A model generated the notes under the pieces. It had not been told where the DNA came from, did not search any database, and worked only from the letters and a program-made list of their open reading frames with translations. The position numbers and the translations under genes were made by a program. From positions 620,001-684,000 of the forward strand of contig WGNR01000012.1 in the NCBI GenBank assembly GCA_016124445.1: DNA of 64,000 nt, in the 5' to 3' direction. Position 1 is the first letter of the stretch. Each line of letters begins with the position of its first letter. This DNA comes from a bacterium. GTDB taxonomy: Bacteria; Planctomycetota; Planctomycetia; Pirellulales; Pirellulaceae. Shown here in pieces: positions 36,838 through 45,773 of this stretch.

Positions 36838-36978
36838 ATGGCGGTTCTCGAGGGGATGCTCGTCCCCGACAATATGCCAGGGGCACAATCAGCGTTGCAC
36901 CGACTGATCGATTCGATCGATACCAACGCCACAAACGATGCTGAAAGGAACGAGCCGGAAGCCTCGCCGCTAGCTTAG
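36838..36978 (+). CDS. Doubtful small open frame (46 residues)
   Basis: An ATG with GGGAG six bases upstream opens a 46-residue frame (MAVLEGMLVPDNMPGAQSAL and on, ending EASPLA). The composition is plausible for a soluble peptide, but the ribosome-binding-like sequence is also part of the hairpin at 36797, and no family is recognised. Listed only because size-based gene finders would skip it. Confidence 0.2.
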   Translation: MAVLEGMLVPDNMPGAQSALHRLIDSIDTNATNDAERNEPEASPLA

Positions 36979-37023
36979 TCCGATCCAGGTGCGGAATTTG
37001 GGTAAGTTCTGGCCCGCCCCAAA

Positions 37024-37052
37024 TTGACAACTTCCGCAGCTTGCGGCATACT
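37024..37052 (+). promoter_or_regulatory. Sigma-70 type promoter of tRNA-Gly
   Basis: A perfect -35 box TTGACA (37024-37029) stands 17 bases before CATACT (37047-37052), a four-of-six match to TATAAT. Transcription should begin near 37059, about 135 bases before the tRNA, giving a long leader with two hairpins. Confidence 0.7.
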
Positions 37053-37194
37053 TTCCTGTCTGTCGAGCAGGTTTTTTGCCTGCCGTGGGTAGACCAGGAC
37101 TGATTTTTCAGTAAACTGGTGCTTTCCCAGATGAAACAGCGGTATCCTCCGTGAGAATACCGCTCTTCACACGGTCGGGAATTCGTTCCCGAAT

Positions 37195-37267
37195 GCGGGT
37201 GTAGCTCAGTTGGTAGAGCACAACGTTGCCAACGTTGTTGTCGACGGTTCGAATCCGTTCACCCGCT
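37195..37267 (+). tRNA. tRNA-Gly (anticodon GCC)
   Basis: A 73-base cloverleaf: acceptor GCGGGTG pairs with CACCCGC, the D-arm has GCTCAGTTGGTAGAGC, the anticodon stem CAACG/CGTTG holds loop TTGCCAA (anticodon GCC), and the T-arm has ACGGTTCGAATCCGT. The discriminator base is T, usual for tRNA-Gly. CCA is not encoded. It lies between the motor-like operon and tig. Confidence 0.97.
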
Positions 37268-37522
37268 CTTACTTTTTGCTGCTGTGACGTCGAGATTGGC
37301 TCGCAGATTGCAGCAAAGCATCTGGTGGATGTGGCTCTTGGCAACCCTTTTGCCGCATCGCCACGTATCATCCGAGACGCATTGACGAGTCTCGCGGCGT
37401 GGGTGAGGAGAAGCCCACCCATTCTGCTACTTCCGTCAACTGCTTAACGATCCCCGGCTATTGGCCTCAAGCTTGTGGCAGGGTTTCTTGTTTTTCACCC
37501 CAGATATTTGCGGAATCGTTGT

Positions 37523-38983
37523 ATGAGTTCGCCCGAAGCTGAAAACACCGAAGGTGCCGTCGCTGAAGCAGATGCCCCGAAGAAGTTGACTTTGGAAGTC
37601 AAAGTCGACGCTCCCAGCTCTTGCCAGCGCCACGTCACGGTGACTGTTTCCCGTGAGGATATCGATCGCTACTTCGACGTTGCGATTGAAGACATGGTTC
37701 CCAATGCGGCCGTGCCTGGTTTCCGGAAGGGTTTTGCCCCGAAGAAACTAGTCGAAAAGCGATTCCGCAGCGAAGTCAAAGACCAGGTCAAAGGCACGCT
37801 GCTGATGGACAGCATGACCCAGGCAACCGAAGAGCAATCGTTCTCGGCAATCAGCGAGCCTGACTTCAATTACCGAGCGATCGAACTGCCGGACGAAGGG
37901 GATCTGACCTTCGAGTTCAACATCGAAGTTCGTCCTGAATTCGACCTGCCGAAGTGGAAAGGCTTGAAGCTAGAAAAGCCGAGCAAGCAGTTCGAGAAAG
38001 AGGACATCGACAAGCACTTGAAGCAGGTTCTGGGTCGTTACGCCTCGCTGGTTCCGCACGAAGGCGCCGCTGAAGTCGACGATTACCTGGTTTGCAACCT
38101 GGTCTTCAAGTACGAAGGCAAGAAGATCGAGCATGCTGAAGAAGAGTCGATCCGTCTGCGTGATACGCTCAGCTTCCAGGACGCCAAATGGGAAGATTTC
38201 GGCAAGGAAATGGCCGGAGCCAAAGCTGGCGACAAGAAGACCGTGACCCTGACCATCAGCGACGAAGCAGCCAACGAGCAGATGCGTGGCAAAGAGGTCG
38301 AGATGGAGATCGAGGTCCTCGAAGTCAAGCGTACCGAACTGCCTGAAATGGACGAAGCGTTCCTGAAGCAAATTGGCGGTTTCGAGAGCGAAGGCGATCT
38401 GCGTGACTACGTCAAGCAAGACATGGAACGCCAGCTGAACTACTACCAGCAGCAGCGTTTGCGTCAGCAGATTACCGAACAGTTGACCAAGGATGCCAAC
38501 TGGGAATTGCCGCCGGAACTGCTCAAGCGTCAAGCTCGCCGCGAACTGGAACGGGCCACCCTCGAACTGCGTTCGGCCGGCTTCGGCGAAGAAGACATCC
38601 GCGCTCACGAGAACGAGTTGCGTCAAAACAGCATGGCTTCAACCCGCAAGGCGCTGAAGGAACACTTCATCCTCGAGCGAATCGCGGAAGACGAGAACAT
38701 CGAAGAAACGCAGCAAGATTACGACATGGAAGTGATGCAGATCGCCATGCAGCGAGGCGAATCGCCTCGTCGCGTGCGTGCCCAGTTGGAAAAAGCGGGC
38801 ATGATGGACGTTCTGCGGAACCAGATCATCGAACGCAAAGTGATCGACCTGATCAATAGCGAAGCAACCCACACCGAGGCCGATGCCGACCTGCAGCAAA
38901 GCAAGACGGCGGCGGTCAACATTCTGATCTGCGGCGAAGGGGAAGAAGCGGCCCCTGCCGAAGAAAGCCCGGAAGCCGAATAA
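37523..38983 (+). CDS. tig: Trigger factor (ribosome-associated chaperone)
   Basis: A ribosome-bound folding chaperone with prolyl isomerase domain. I use the ATG at 37523 (486 residues), which gives a short acidic lead and then the N-terminal domain; the frame is open 16 codons further. The ribosome-binding signature is GFRKGFAPKKLVEKRF near residue 69. The FKBP-like domain covers about 170-260 (DDYLVCNLVFKYEG; GDKKTVTLTISDE), and the C-terminal helical arms follow. The protein ends in an acidic Ala/Glu tail. It precedes two clpP genes, the usual tig-clpP order, but clpX is absent here. A clear terminator follows. Confidence 0.95.
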   Translation: MSSPEAENTEGAVAEADAPKKLTLEVKVDAPSSCQRHVTVTVSREDIDRYFDVAIEDMVPNAAVPGFRKGFAPKKLVEKRFRSEVKDQVKGTLLMDSMTQATEEQSFSAISEPDFNYRAIELPDEGDLTFEFNIEVRPEFDLPKWKGLKLEKPSKQFEKEDIDKHLKQVLGRYASLVPHEGAAEVDDYLVCNLVFKYEGKKIEHAEEESIRLRDTLSFQDAKWEDFGKEMAGAKAGDKKTVTLTISDEAANEQMRGKEVEMEIEVLEVKRTELPEMDEAFLKQIGGFESEGDLRDYVKQDMERQLNYYQQQRLRQQITEQLTKDANWELPPELLKRQARRELERATLELRSAGFGEEDIRAHENELRQNSMASTRKALKEHFILERIAEDENIEETQQDYDMEVMQIAMQRGESPRRVRAQLEKAGMMDVLRNQIIERKVIDLINSEATHTEADADLQQSKTAAVNILICGEGEEAAPAEESPEAE

Positions 38984-39019
38984 TCTTGGCCGCCTGGTAA
39001 ATCAGTCTCAGACATGGCG

Positions 39020-39048
39020 AAAGCCCCGATGCCTATATCGGGGCTTTT
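39020..39048 (+). terminator. Rho-independent terminator after tig
   Basis: An 11-base-pair stem (AAAGCCCCGAT with ATCGGGGCTTT) with a six-base loop runs into TTTT, 37 bases after the tig stop. The rest of the 351-base gap up to clpP (to 39334) should hold the clpP promoter; I see nothing else in it. Confidence 0.88.
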
Positions 39049-39334
39049 GTCGTTTCTTGCTCCCGGGAGGTGGCCAAAATCTGGCCGATAATCGTTCGCC
39101 TGGCTAAGCAATCTTTAGCCGCGTTAGAATATTCCGGTTATTGCCGATTACGGAAGGTACAAAAATTTCTCCGCTGCCGCGACCAAGTGTCTTCTACGGT
39201 TGTCTTCCCCTGGCAACTGGAGACAATATCTGATACTCGGCTCCGACTTTCGCCGAAGCGGACCGGGCAGGCAGGTAACTATCCCTGTGCCGCGGCGTCC
39301 TTGACGGCACGTTGTAATGGAAGGATCGACGACC

Positions 39335-39961
39335 ATGAATTCAGAGTTTCCGCATGCCCCATTCGGGCCGATGGCGATGGCCTACGAATACCAGCGGCAA
39401 CGTCAAATGACGCTCAACGACCTGCTGCTGGAAAATCGAATCATTTTCCTGCAGGGCGAGATTCACGACGGCAACGCCAACATGCTGGTGATGCAGCTCC
39501 TGTATCTACAGAGCGAAAACCGCCGCAAGCCGATCCACTTCTACATCAACAGCCCTGGCGGCAGCGTCACGGCCACGATGGCCATCTACGACACGATGCA
39601 CATCCTTTCGTGCCCGGTCGCAACCTACTGCGTTGGCCTGGCAGCCAGTGGCGGTGCGATCCTGCTGGCGGGTGGTGCCGCGACCAAGCGGTTTATCCTG
39701 CCGCATGCCAAAGTGATGATCCACCAACCGCACGGCGGCGTCGGCGGCCAAGTGAGCGACATCGAAATCCAGGCCAACGAGATCATCAAGACCCGCGAAG
39801 AACTCAACCGCATTCTGGCCGATCATTGCGATCAGCCGATCGAGAAAATCGCGAAAGACGTTAACCGCGACTACTACATGAACGCCACCGAGGCAAAGGA
39901 ATATCGGATCGTCGACGAGATCCTCAACAAGCCGCCTGCCGAAACTGGCGAAGAGGACTAA
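39335..39961 (+). CDS. clpP: ATP-dependent Clp protease proteolytic subunit, copy 1
   Basis: A 208-residue ClpP serine protease subunit. The catalytic triad is intact: Ser in GLAASGGAILL near residue 106, His in MIHQPHGG near 131, and Asp in NRDYYMNATEAKEY near 180. Unlike the usual AASMGA, it has Gly-Gly after the serine, and the sequence MLVMQLLYLQSENRRKPIHF differs from copy 2. Start at 39335 with GAAGGA nine bases before; the propeptide has PFGPMAMAYEYQ. It is followed 60 bases later by a second clpP, so the two may build a mixed barrel. Confidence 0.94.
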   Translation: MNSEFPHAPFGPMAMAYEYQRQRQMTLNDLLLENRIIFLQGEIHDGNANMLVMQLLYLQSENRRKPIHFYINSPGGSVTATMAIYDTMHILSCPVATYCVGLAASGGAILLAGGAATKRFILPHAKVMIHQPHGGVGGQVSDIEIQANEIIKTREELNRILADHCDQPIEKIAKDVNRDYYMNATEAKEYRIVDEILNKPPAETGEED

Positions 39962-40021
39962 ACGGAACTTACTGACGATCGGATACTACCAAATCAACAT
40001 CCAGACACTGGAGCTTATATC

Positions 40022-40609
40022 ATGCCTCTGATTCCTTACGTGGTGGAAAAAAGCGGACGGGAAGAACGCGTTTTCGACATCTACAGTCGGCTCTTGAAAG
40101 ACCGAATCATCTTCCTGGGGACCGGCGTTAACGACGAAATGGCCAACCTGATCGTCGCTCAGATGTTGTTTCTGCAGTCGGAAGACCCCAAGGCCGACAT
40201 CAACTTGTACGTCAACAGCCCTGGTGGCAGCGTCAGTGCCGGCATGGCGATCTACGACACCATGCAGTTTGTCACCTGCGACGTGGCAACCTATTGCATC
40301 GGTCAGGCCGCTTCGATGGGCGCCGTTCTGCTGACCGCCGGTGCCCCCGGCAAGCGTTACGCACTGCCCAATGCCCGCGTGATGATCCACCAACCGCTGG
40401 CCGGCATGCAAGGTACCGCCGAAGACATCCTGATCCACGCAACCGAGTTCAAGCGGATCAAGCAGCGGATGAACGAAATCCTGCTGAAGCACACCGGCAA
40501 ACCGATCGAACAGATCGAAGCCGACACCGATCGAGACCGCTTCCTCAGCGCCGCCGAAGCGGCCGAATATGGTTTGATCGACCAGGTTGTCGAACACATG
40601 CCTAGCTAA
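40022..40609 (+). CDS. clpP: ATP-dependent Clp protease proteolytic subunit, copy 2
   Basis: A 195-residue canonical ClpP with [21 protein letters not shown] at the start, catalytic Ser in [11 protein letters not shown] near residue 97, His in MIHQPLAG near 122 and Asp in [16 protein letters not shown] near 171. The numbering equals mature E. coli ClpP. It is closer to housekeeping ClpP than copy 1. A strong terminator ends the tandem pair. No clpX follows, so the ATPase partner is encoded elsewhere. Confidence 0.96.
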   Translation: MPLIPYVVEKSGREERVFDIYSRLLKDRIIFLGTGVNDEMANLIVAQMLFLQSEDPKADINLYVNSPGGSVSAGMAIYDTMQFVTCDVATYCIGQAASMGAVLLTAGAPGKRYALPNARVMIHQPLAGMQGTAEDILIHATEFKRIKQRMNEILLKHTGKPIEQIEADTDRDRFLSAAEAAEYGLIDQVVEHMPS

Positions 40610-40644
40610 GCTCTTCGACAGTTCGCGCAACTAGACATTGGAAA

Positions 40645-40676
40645 AGGTACCCAGGATAATCCTGGGTACCTTTTTT
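40645..40676 (+). terminator. Rho-independent terminator after clpP copy 2
   Basis: A perfect 12-base-pair stem (AGGTACCCAGGA with TCCTGGGTACCT) with a three-base loop TAA is followed by six T, 35 bases after the stop. One of the clearest terminators in the window. Confidence 0.93.
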
Positions 40677-40697
40677 CGTTTGCTCGGGAAGTTTGCT

Positions 40698-41204
40698 ATG
40701 TCTGATTGGGACTCAACGATTATCTCGCTCGACGATTCGCATGAAGTCTTAGCCACGTTTGGAATCGGCCCCTACAGCAAGGGTTATCAGCGCTGGAAAA
40801 GAGGCGATGGATTTCGCTGGTGCGATCTGGAAGATGTATTGTCCGAGAGCCCGAACGTATTTGGCATCGACTGGCGAGACTGCCTGGAAGACGCGCTCGA
40901 TCCAATCACCGATGCGCTCGAATCGCTGGGAATTTCCCTGAATATTCAACTAAACGATGACGGGGATGCCGGCGAAATCAGTCTGGGGAAAGCGACAGAG
41001 ATAATCAAATTCCGCTCCGATGAAGAAGACGAATTTGACGACGTTATCGCCGCTATCAATCGTCTTATCGTCCGTCAGGCTCGCTTTCGCCGATTCAGGT
41101 CGAGCGAAGGAAGCGACGGCTGGTGGTACGGGCTGCTTTCCGTCGAGGATTGGTCCTCCCTGGAAGTGAATGCACCGCAAACGGTCGAGTTATTGTTCCT
41201 TTGA
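40698..41204 (+). CDS. Acidic soluble protein of unknown function
   Basis: A 168-residue cytoplasmic protein with many Asp/Glu and Trp (MSDWDSTIISLDDSHEVL, later GSDGWWYGLLSVEDW). I use the ATG at 40698; the open frame reaches up through the clpP terminator, which argues against the earlier start. No signal peptide or motif is visible. It is convergent with an ankyrin-type gene, four bases apart. The composition resembles immunity or SMI1-like proteins, but that is only an impression. Confidence 0.6.
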   Translation: MSDWDSTIISLDDSHEVLATFGIGPYSKGYQRWKRGDGFRWCDLEDVLSESPNVFGIDWRDCLEDALDPITDALESLGISLNIQLNDDGDAGEISLGKATEIIKFRSDEEDEFDDVIAAINRLIVRQARFRRFRSSEGSDGWWYGLLSVEDWSSLEVNAPQTVELLFL

Positions 41205-41208
41205 TCGA

Positions 41209-42450
41209 CTAACCCTTCTCGTACCGATCGAGAATCGTTTCCATCTCTTTCAAATCGTTCTGCATGTTGCTGAGGGCCAGGTTAGGCGGGACCGCGCCGC
41301 CTAACATTTTTTCGGCGTCCTTGAGTCGCTCGCTGGTGCTGCGGATCATTTCGCGCGGCGCGATGCCCTCAGGCGACTTCTGGTTTGGATCGACTCCTTG
41401 CTCCAGAAGGTAGGCAAACATCTCTTTCGCGGCGTGACGAATGGCCACGTGCAATAGGCTGCCTGACTTGGAATCGTATTCGTGAAGATCGGCTCCCAGT
41501 TGGGCCAGTGCCTTAACGTTCTCCAGCTTGTTCGCCTGGACCGCCATACGAATCGCCGTGGAACCTTCCTGCTCGCTTCCTTTACAATGGACGTCCGCCC
41601 CCAGCTCGACCATTTTGCGCAGTACGTCCGGCCCAGCGGATGCCGCTGCCAAGGCTAGCGGCGTGACCACGTAGATCTGGTTGGTCACGTTGATATCCGA
41701 TCCTCCGGCAACCAGGTCTTCGATGGTCGTTATGTCGCCGTTCATTGCCGCCATGTGCATCTCGCCAGAGGGAAATGCCAAAGGGTTTTCGCCCTCCTCG
41801 TCTTCCTCCGAAAGTCCTTCCATCCCGAAATCAGTCTCCATGCCAAAGCTATGGGGATAGTCGGCAGGTTCCCCTTTGCCGATCCACGTGGCACTAACTT
41901 CCTCGGGCTGGACATCGCGGCCAATGTCACCGTAGTCGGTCATCGCAACTGTTTCGGGAATCCCCAGATATTTGGCCAGCTCGCCGAGCCGTTGTTCGGC
42001 AAAAACGAAAGATGGCGGAATGCCGGCGACCAAATCGTCGTTAGTCAATATCTTCAGAATCTCTTCAAGCTGAGCCTTCGTTGTCCCTGGCCGGCAGTAC
42101 CGCTGCAACGTTTCGCAGTCCGCCTCGTATGTTTCGATCGACTCGACTTCTTCTCCAAAGTATTCGGGGCATGAATTGTACTGATCGATCTCAGTCCCGT
42201 TGTCGAACAGCCAATAGAACAGCACATCGCTGTCATGCACCATGAAGGCAATCGCCGGCGCTTCGAGCTGGGCTGACAAATGCTGCGCGACTTCGGCGGC
42301 CCGTGTCATGCTGATCGAATCCCATACCGTTACCCAGTTTCCGTTGGGCCCTGAGATCCACGCTCCACGAAGATCCATCTGCTGCATGACCTCCGTAACT
42401 TGCTGGGCCGAATCGCACCGGATATGGACATTGGACAGAAAAGCACCCAT
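41209..42450 (-). CDS. Ankyrin repeat protein with novel N-terminal region
   Basis: A 413-residue soluble protein. Residues about 230-360 hold three to four ankyrin repeats (EMHMAAMNGDITTIEDLVAG; GADVHCKGSEQEGSTAIRMA; SGSLLHVAIRHAAKEMFAYL). The first ~180 residues have a different fold with HIRCDSAQQVTEVMQQM at the start and a Cys/Tyr-rich middle (DCETLQRYCRPGT). The last 50 residues are helical (MQNDLKEMETILDRYEKG). Such proteins bind other proteins; the partner is unknown. It sits tail to tail with the acidic protein gene and 24 bases before a DUF2007-like gene in the same direction. Confidence 0.82.
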   Translation of the reverse strand: MGAFLSNVHIRCDSAQQVTEVMQQMDLRGAWISGPNGNWVTVWDSISMTRAAEVAQHLSAQLEAPAIAFMVHDSDVLFYWLFDNGTEIDQYNSCPEYFGEEVESIETYEADCETLQRYCRPGTTKAQLEEILKILTNDDLVAGIPPSFVFAEQRLGELAKYLGIPETVAMTDYGDIGRDVQPEEVSATWIGKGEPADYPHSFGMETDFGMEGLSEEDEEGENPLAFPSGEMHMAAMNGDITTIEDLVAGGSDINVTNQIYVVTPLALAAASAGPDVLRKMVELGADVHCKGSEQEGSTAIRMAVQANKLENVKALAQLGADLHEYDSKSGSLLHVAIRHAAKEMFAYLLEQGVDPNQKSPEGIAPREMIRSTSERLKDAEKMLGGAVPPNLALSNMQNDLKEMETILDRYEKG

Positions 42451-42474
42451 CGAACAGACTCCTCAGGCCGGTGA

Positions 42475-43230
42475 TTATTCGCTGTAGGAAAAGAATAGAC
42501 TTCCGAACTGCCAGATCACACCCAAGATGAACACCAGCAGAATGTTAATTGCCAAGGCCCCGTAGAAGCGCCGGTTTCCTTCCGGCGAGAAGTGACTGGC
42601 CTGTTTCAACGCCGTCAGTAGAAGGTACATCGAATAGAAATTCGCCAGCACCGGCAAGCCGACGAATCCGAAGATCGATGCTCGCCAGGCACGAACCAGG
42701 TTCGCTTCCGCTTCCTCACTGAACTCGATCGACATCGCCGCTTGGGTTGAACCTGGCTTCGTACGGGGCGACGCGAACGGATTCGACTCGTCGAATTGAT
42801 CCGGAGTGGGCAGCGGCTGCGGGTTGTTATCGGCCAGCGAAACTTCTTCTGGTTCCCGAGCCTCGTCCGCGACTTCGGGCATGGGACCTTCGACTTCGCT
42901 GCGATGCTCGCCACATTTCCAGCAAACTTCAAATCCCCCGTCAATCGTTTCGTTGCATGCGGCGCAAAACCATGGTTCGGTTTCGGAATGCCCGGCCTGG
43001 TCTTCGATCAACTTGTCAACGACATCGAGCGCCGCCTCGGCATCACAGGCACGGACCACGACGCTAACGTCACCCAATGCGCTGCCGTAATAGCTGAGCG
43101 ACGTTTTTAGATCGGCCCCTTCCACAAACGCCCGGATGCCGTGTTCCTCGAGCACAACGCGCAGATGATCTGCCTCGTGCGCGGTTGCACAGCTGGCAAT
43201 CTTTTGAAACTCGGACGGCATGGGGCACAC
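42475..43230 (-). CDS. DUF2007-like protein with zinc ribbon and membrane helices
   Basis: A 251-residue protein with a DUF2007-type signal-transduction-like start (FQKIASCATAHEADHLRVVL and then DVSVVVRACDAEAALDVVDKL), a zinc ribbon WFCAACNETI... with a second pair CWKCGEH near residue 95, an acidic/proline linker, and two to three membrane helices at the end (FGFVGLPVLANFYSMYLLL; ALAINILLVFILGVIW). It may start at the second ATG (43221). It lies upstream of the ankyrin gene in the same direction and may be its partner. Function unknown. Confidence 0.8.
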   Translation of the reverse strand: MCPMPSEFQKIASCATAHEADHLRVVLEEHGIRAFVEGADLKTSLSYYGSALGDVSVVVRACDAEAALDVVDKLIEDQAGHSETEPWFCAACNETIDGGFEVCWKCGEHRSEVEGPMPEVADEAREPEEVSLADNNPQPLPTPDQFDESNPFASPRTKPGSTQAAMSIEFSEEAEANLVRAWRASIFGFVGLPVLANFYSMYLLLTALKQASHFSPEGNRRFYGALAINILLVFILGVIWQFGSLFFSYSE

Positions 43231-43292
43231 TCGAAGAGACGGAATGAACGTGCCTCGAAGATACTGGAACAGTTGGCCGAGTCAATGAAAGA

Positions 43293-43598
43293 TCAGAAAT
43301 CTAACATCCGCTTTTTCCAAGTATCTGGATGGCGACTTGCATGGAAAACACCATAAATAGTCACCATATTCTCGCTAAGTTCGTAGAAGATCACATACGG
43401 AAATCTACGCACGATTGCCCGACGAAACTCTTTGTAAACTTTTTCGTACAGTTCCGGCATCTGAGAGATTATTTCGATTCGATCATCGATGCAACTCACG
43501 AACTGCTCGCCTAAACCACTACGACAACGCTCGTACCACTGATAGGCGTGCGCAATGTCGTTCTCGGCATCCTCCGTGATCGAGATCTCAGCCGCCAT
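43293..43598 (-). CDS. ParE/RelE family toxin
   Basis: A 101-residue type II toxin: ISITEDAENDIAHAYQWYE at the start and RRFPYVIFYELSENMVTIYG near residue 68 followed by FHASRHPDTW, the standard ParE/RelE ending. Start at 43598 lies 11 bases inside the end of the antitoxin gene, so the antitoxin is translated first, as is usual. ParE members poison gyrase and RelE members cut mRNA; which applies is unclear. Confidence 0.9.
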   Translation of the reverse strand: MAAEISITEDAENDIAHAYQWYERCRSGLGEQFVSCIDDRIEIISQMPELYEKVYKEFRRAIVRRFPYVIFYELSENMVTIYGVFHASRHPDTWKKRMLDF

Positions 43599-43806
43599 GC
43601 TGATTCCGAATTCGAGCCTTCGCGGCTTCCCAGGATGAAACTGAAACGGTGTTGTTCCGCAGATTTGCCTTGCGTCGATCCAACTCCTCTTTTTGCCACT
43701 GCTGAACTGGAATCTGATCGGGATGCCTCGCAAGATCATCCCAAAGATCTTCTACCAGTTGAAGCTTTTCGTCCGAGCTTAGATTGAAAACAGAATCGGT
43801 AGACAT
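43588..43806 (-). CDS. Addiction-module antitoxin (TIGR02574-like)
   Basis: A 72-residue antitoxin of the type found with ParE/RelE toxins: STDSVFNLSSDEKLQLVEDLWDDL at the start, a helix and then WQKEELDRRKANLRNN and SSWEAAKARIRNQ, where the last segment wraps the toxin. The four-residue overlap with the toxin gene supports the pair. A plasmid or integration signal is not visible around it. Confidence 0.86.
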   Translation of the reverse strand: MSTDSVFNLSSDEKLQLVEDLWDDLARHPDQIPVQQWQKEELDRRKANLRNNTVSVSSWEAAKARIRNQHGG

Positions 43807-43944
43807 CGTTCAGCCTGTGCCAAAAACAAAGTGGATCACTCTGATAAAAGCATAACAGGTTGAAACCGGAAGACAATCTTTCCAAGAATGCCCACAGGCC
43901 GCGCGATGGCGGCCTGTGGCGTGTCTCTAATTGACCCTTTCGAC

Positions 43945-45357
43945 CTAGAAGTCGATCTGGCAGCGGACCGCGTAGATGTTGCAGTTGCTCAGGCCCAACG
44001 TTGGGTCGTTCAACCTGGAGTTGATGTAGTTGAACTGGAACTTGGTGTTGCCGTTGAGGTACCAGTTCAATCCCAGCGTAACGTCGTTCATCTGGCGGCC
44101 AGGTCCTGGGCTAGGCGGCATGTTGGCCGAGAGCCAGGTACCGTTGAAGTCGGCAAACGAATAGCGGGCTGCCAGTTCCCAGGCTCCCCAGTGACCGCAG
44201 TACGGATCGAAGTTATAAAACGGCACCACGCGGCCAAACACAGCGTTGGATTTGTTGTACTTCAAGCTTTCGCCCGTCAGGCTGTACCGCACCTGGCCAT
44301 AGGCGTTTTCGATCGTCTGTGACGGGCCGCCAGTCTGGTTGAGCGTGGTCCAGCGTGCTTCCGACTGCATCACCAGCCGGCCATACTTGGCGGCCAGCTC
44401 GACATTAATCGAATCGACATGGTTGACCGGCACGTTGCCGGTATCGACGAACGGGGGAACGCTGATCGATGGATTGGGGGCCACGTCAACCACTTGAATT
44501 TCAGGCTGCGAGGCAAATCGAACCGAGTTTTGAGATGGGTTGGCGTAGTAGTAGTCCAAGCCAACGTGAATCAACTGCTCGCCATCGGCGGTCAAATAGG
44601 GGAGGGCGGTTATGCGGCCCGCTCCGGCATAGCCGCCATTGTCGCCGGCGTTGTCGCCGAAGCCATCGGTCGGATAACGGAAGACCGACGCTGCCCAAGT
44701 CAGCGTTTCGGGGGTATTGTTGCCAAAGAACCCAATACCCGTTTGTCGGAAGGGAGCGACCGCGAAGCCGGACGAACGTTCCAGGAACGGCAGTTCGCGA
44801 ATGCTGGTCAGTTCTGACATACCGTAAGGCTGACGCCAACGACCGATCCGAATGTTTTGCAGGATCGGAGCATTGTTGTAAGTGACCCACACGTCGACGA
44901 ACCGAGCCTGGCTCGACGCAAAGTCGAATTCCATGATGTAAGTCCAGTCTTCCGCCAGCTTTCCCTTACCGGCCAGACGAGCACGGCGAAAATCCCAGCC
45001 GTCCTGCAGATCGCCGACGGTTGCCATGTTGTTGTTGTTCTGATTGAAGTAGACGCCATCGAGGTGGAAAAAACCGGTGAGCTGGACCGTGGGATACTTC
45101 TTGGGATCGGCCGGTTTGCAATCAATACAGGGAACCATCGCGTTGTTCTGGTTCATGGCCCAACCGGCAGGCTGCGCAGGAACAGCGTCCGATGGACTGG
45201 TGGCGACCTGCTCGCGCAGCATCTGAATCTCTGCTTCTAGCTGAGACAGGCGGAGCTCGACATCGGAACTGGGCATCAGGTCTTGCCCAAAGATCGGTCG
45301 AGCCGTGACAGCAGCAGCTAGCAACATCAGAAGAGAGAGGGACCGATGCAAATTCAT
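43945..45357 (-). CDS. Phosphate-selective porin O/P-like outer membrane protein
   Basis: A 470-residue outer-membrane beta-barrel precursor. After a signal peptide (ending TARPIFGQ) there is a short coiled coil (DVELRLSQLEAEIQMLREQV), which in OprO/OprP-type porins forms the N-terminal trimer stalk. Then come alternating strand segments with Tyr, Phe and Asn (GFFHLDGVYFNQNNNNM; RYSFADFNGTWLSANMP). It ends in CQIDF with the terminal Phe required for barrel insertion. The selectivity is not certain. A terminal Cys pair (NCNIYAVRC) is unusual. Confidence 0.85.
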   Translation of the reverse strand: MNLHRSLSLLMLLAAAVTARPIFGQDLMPSSDVELRLSQLEAEIQMLREQVATSPSDAVPAQPAGWAMNQNNAMVPCIDCKPADPKKYPTVQLTGFFHLDGVYFNQNNNNMATVGDLQDGWDFRRARLAGKGKLAEDWTYIMEFDFASSQARFVDVWVTYNNAPILQNIRIGRWRQPYGMSELTSIRELPFLERSSGFAVAPFRQTGIGFFGNNTPETLTWAASVFRYPTDGFGDNAGDNGGYAGAGRITALPYLTADGEQLIHVGLDYYYANPSQNSVRFASQPEIQVVDVAPNPSISVPPFVDTGNVPVNHVDSINVELAAKYGRLVMQSEARWTTLNQTGGPSQTIENAYGQVRYSLTGESLKYNKSNAVFGRVVPFYNFDPYCGHWGAWELAARYSFADFNGTWLSANMPPSPGPGRQMNDVTLGLNWYLNGNTKFQFNYINSRLNDPTLGLSNCNIYAVRCQIDF

Positions 45358-45773
45358 GGGAAACTCGCAGCGAGCGGATAGACAATTACCAATTGGCCTT
45401 CTTCAGCGGGGATGACCTTTGAATCGGAATTTCCGCTTTGGCGATATCAGCGATGTTTGCCGATCTGACCGAGAAGGCATGAAATCACGGCTCTCGCAAT
45501 TGCAACGGTAGCGCCACAGCATTGCTGCGATGGCGATGCATTCACGGAATAGATTAGCCAATCGATTCCGTCGCCTGATCGGCCTTCAAAGCAAGTTGTG
45601 CCTCGAATCGCGGACCTTCTTGCGCTTTCTCAAAACCCTCTCGAAATACTTGCCTTCGGACATGCCGCATTGGGTTTGACCTGGGTCTCGATTTTTCGTA
45701 CCTATGCCGCACGCGCGGCCGGACTTTAGTTTTTCCTTCCGCTGGCCGCGAACTTTCCGGGAAAGATTTCAGC
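45358..45773. other. Divergent intergenic region, no gene recognised
   Basis: This 416-base gap lies between the porin gene and the lipoprotein gene. Small open frames on both strands (one of 92 codons on the minus strand) have no coding character. I see no tRNA, repeat or structured RNA; the promoters of both neighbours should be here. Confidence 0.4.

Larger units (their letters stand above)
36706..37194. other. Intergenic region before tRNA-Gly
   Basis: This 489-base gap holds a possible terminator (36797), a doubtful small open frame (36838), the tRNA promoter (37024) and two hairpins in the tRNA leader: GCAGG-N7-CCTGC at 37067-37083 and an 8-base-pair stem AGCGGTAT/ATACCGCT at 37138-37164. 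Nothing else is recognised. Confidence 0.5.
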
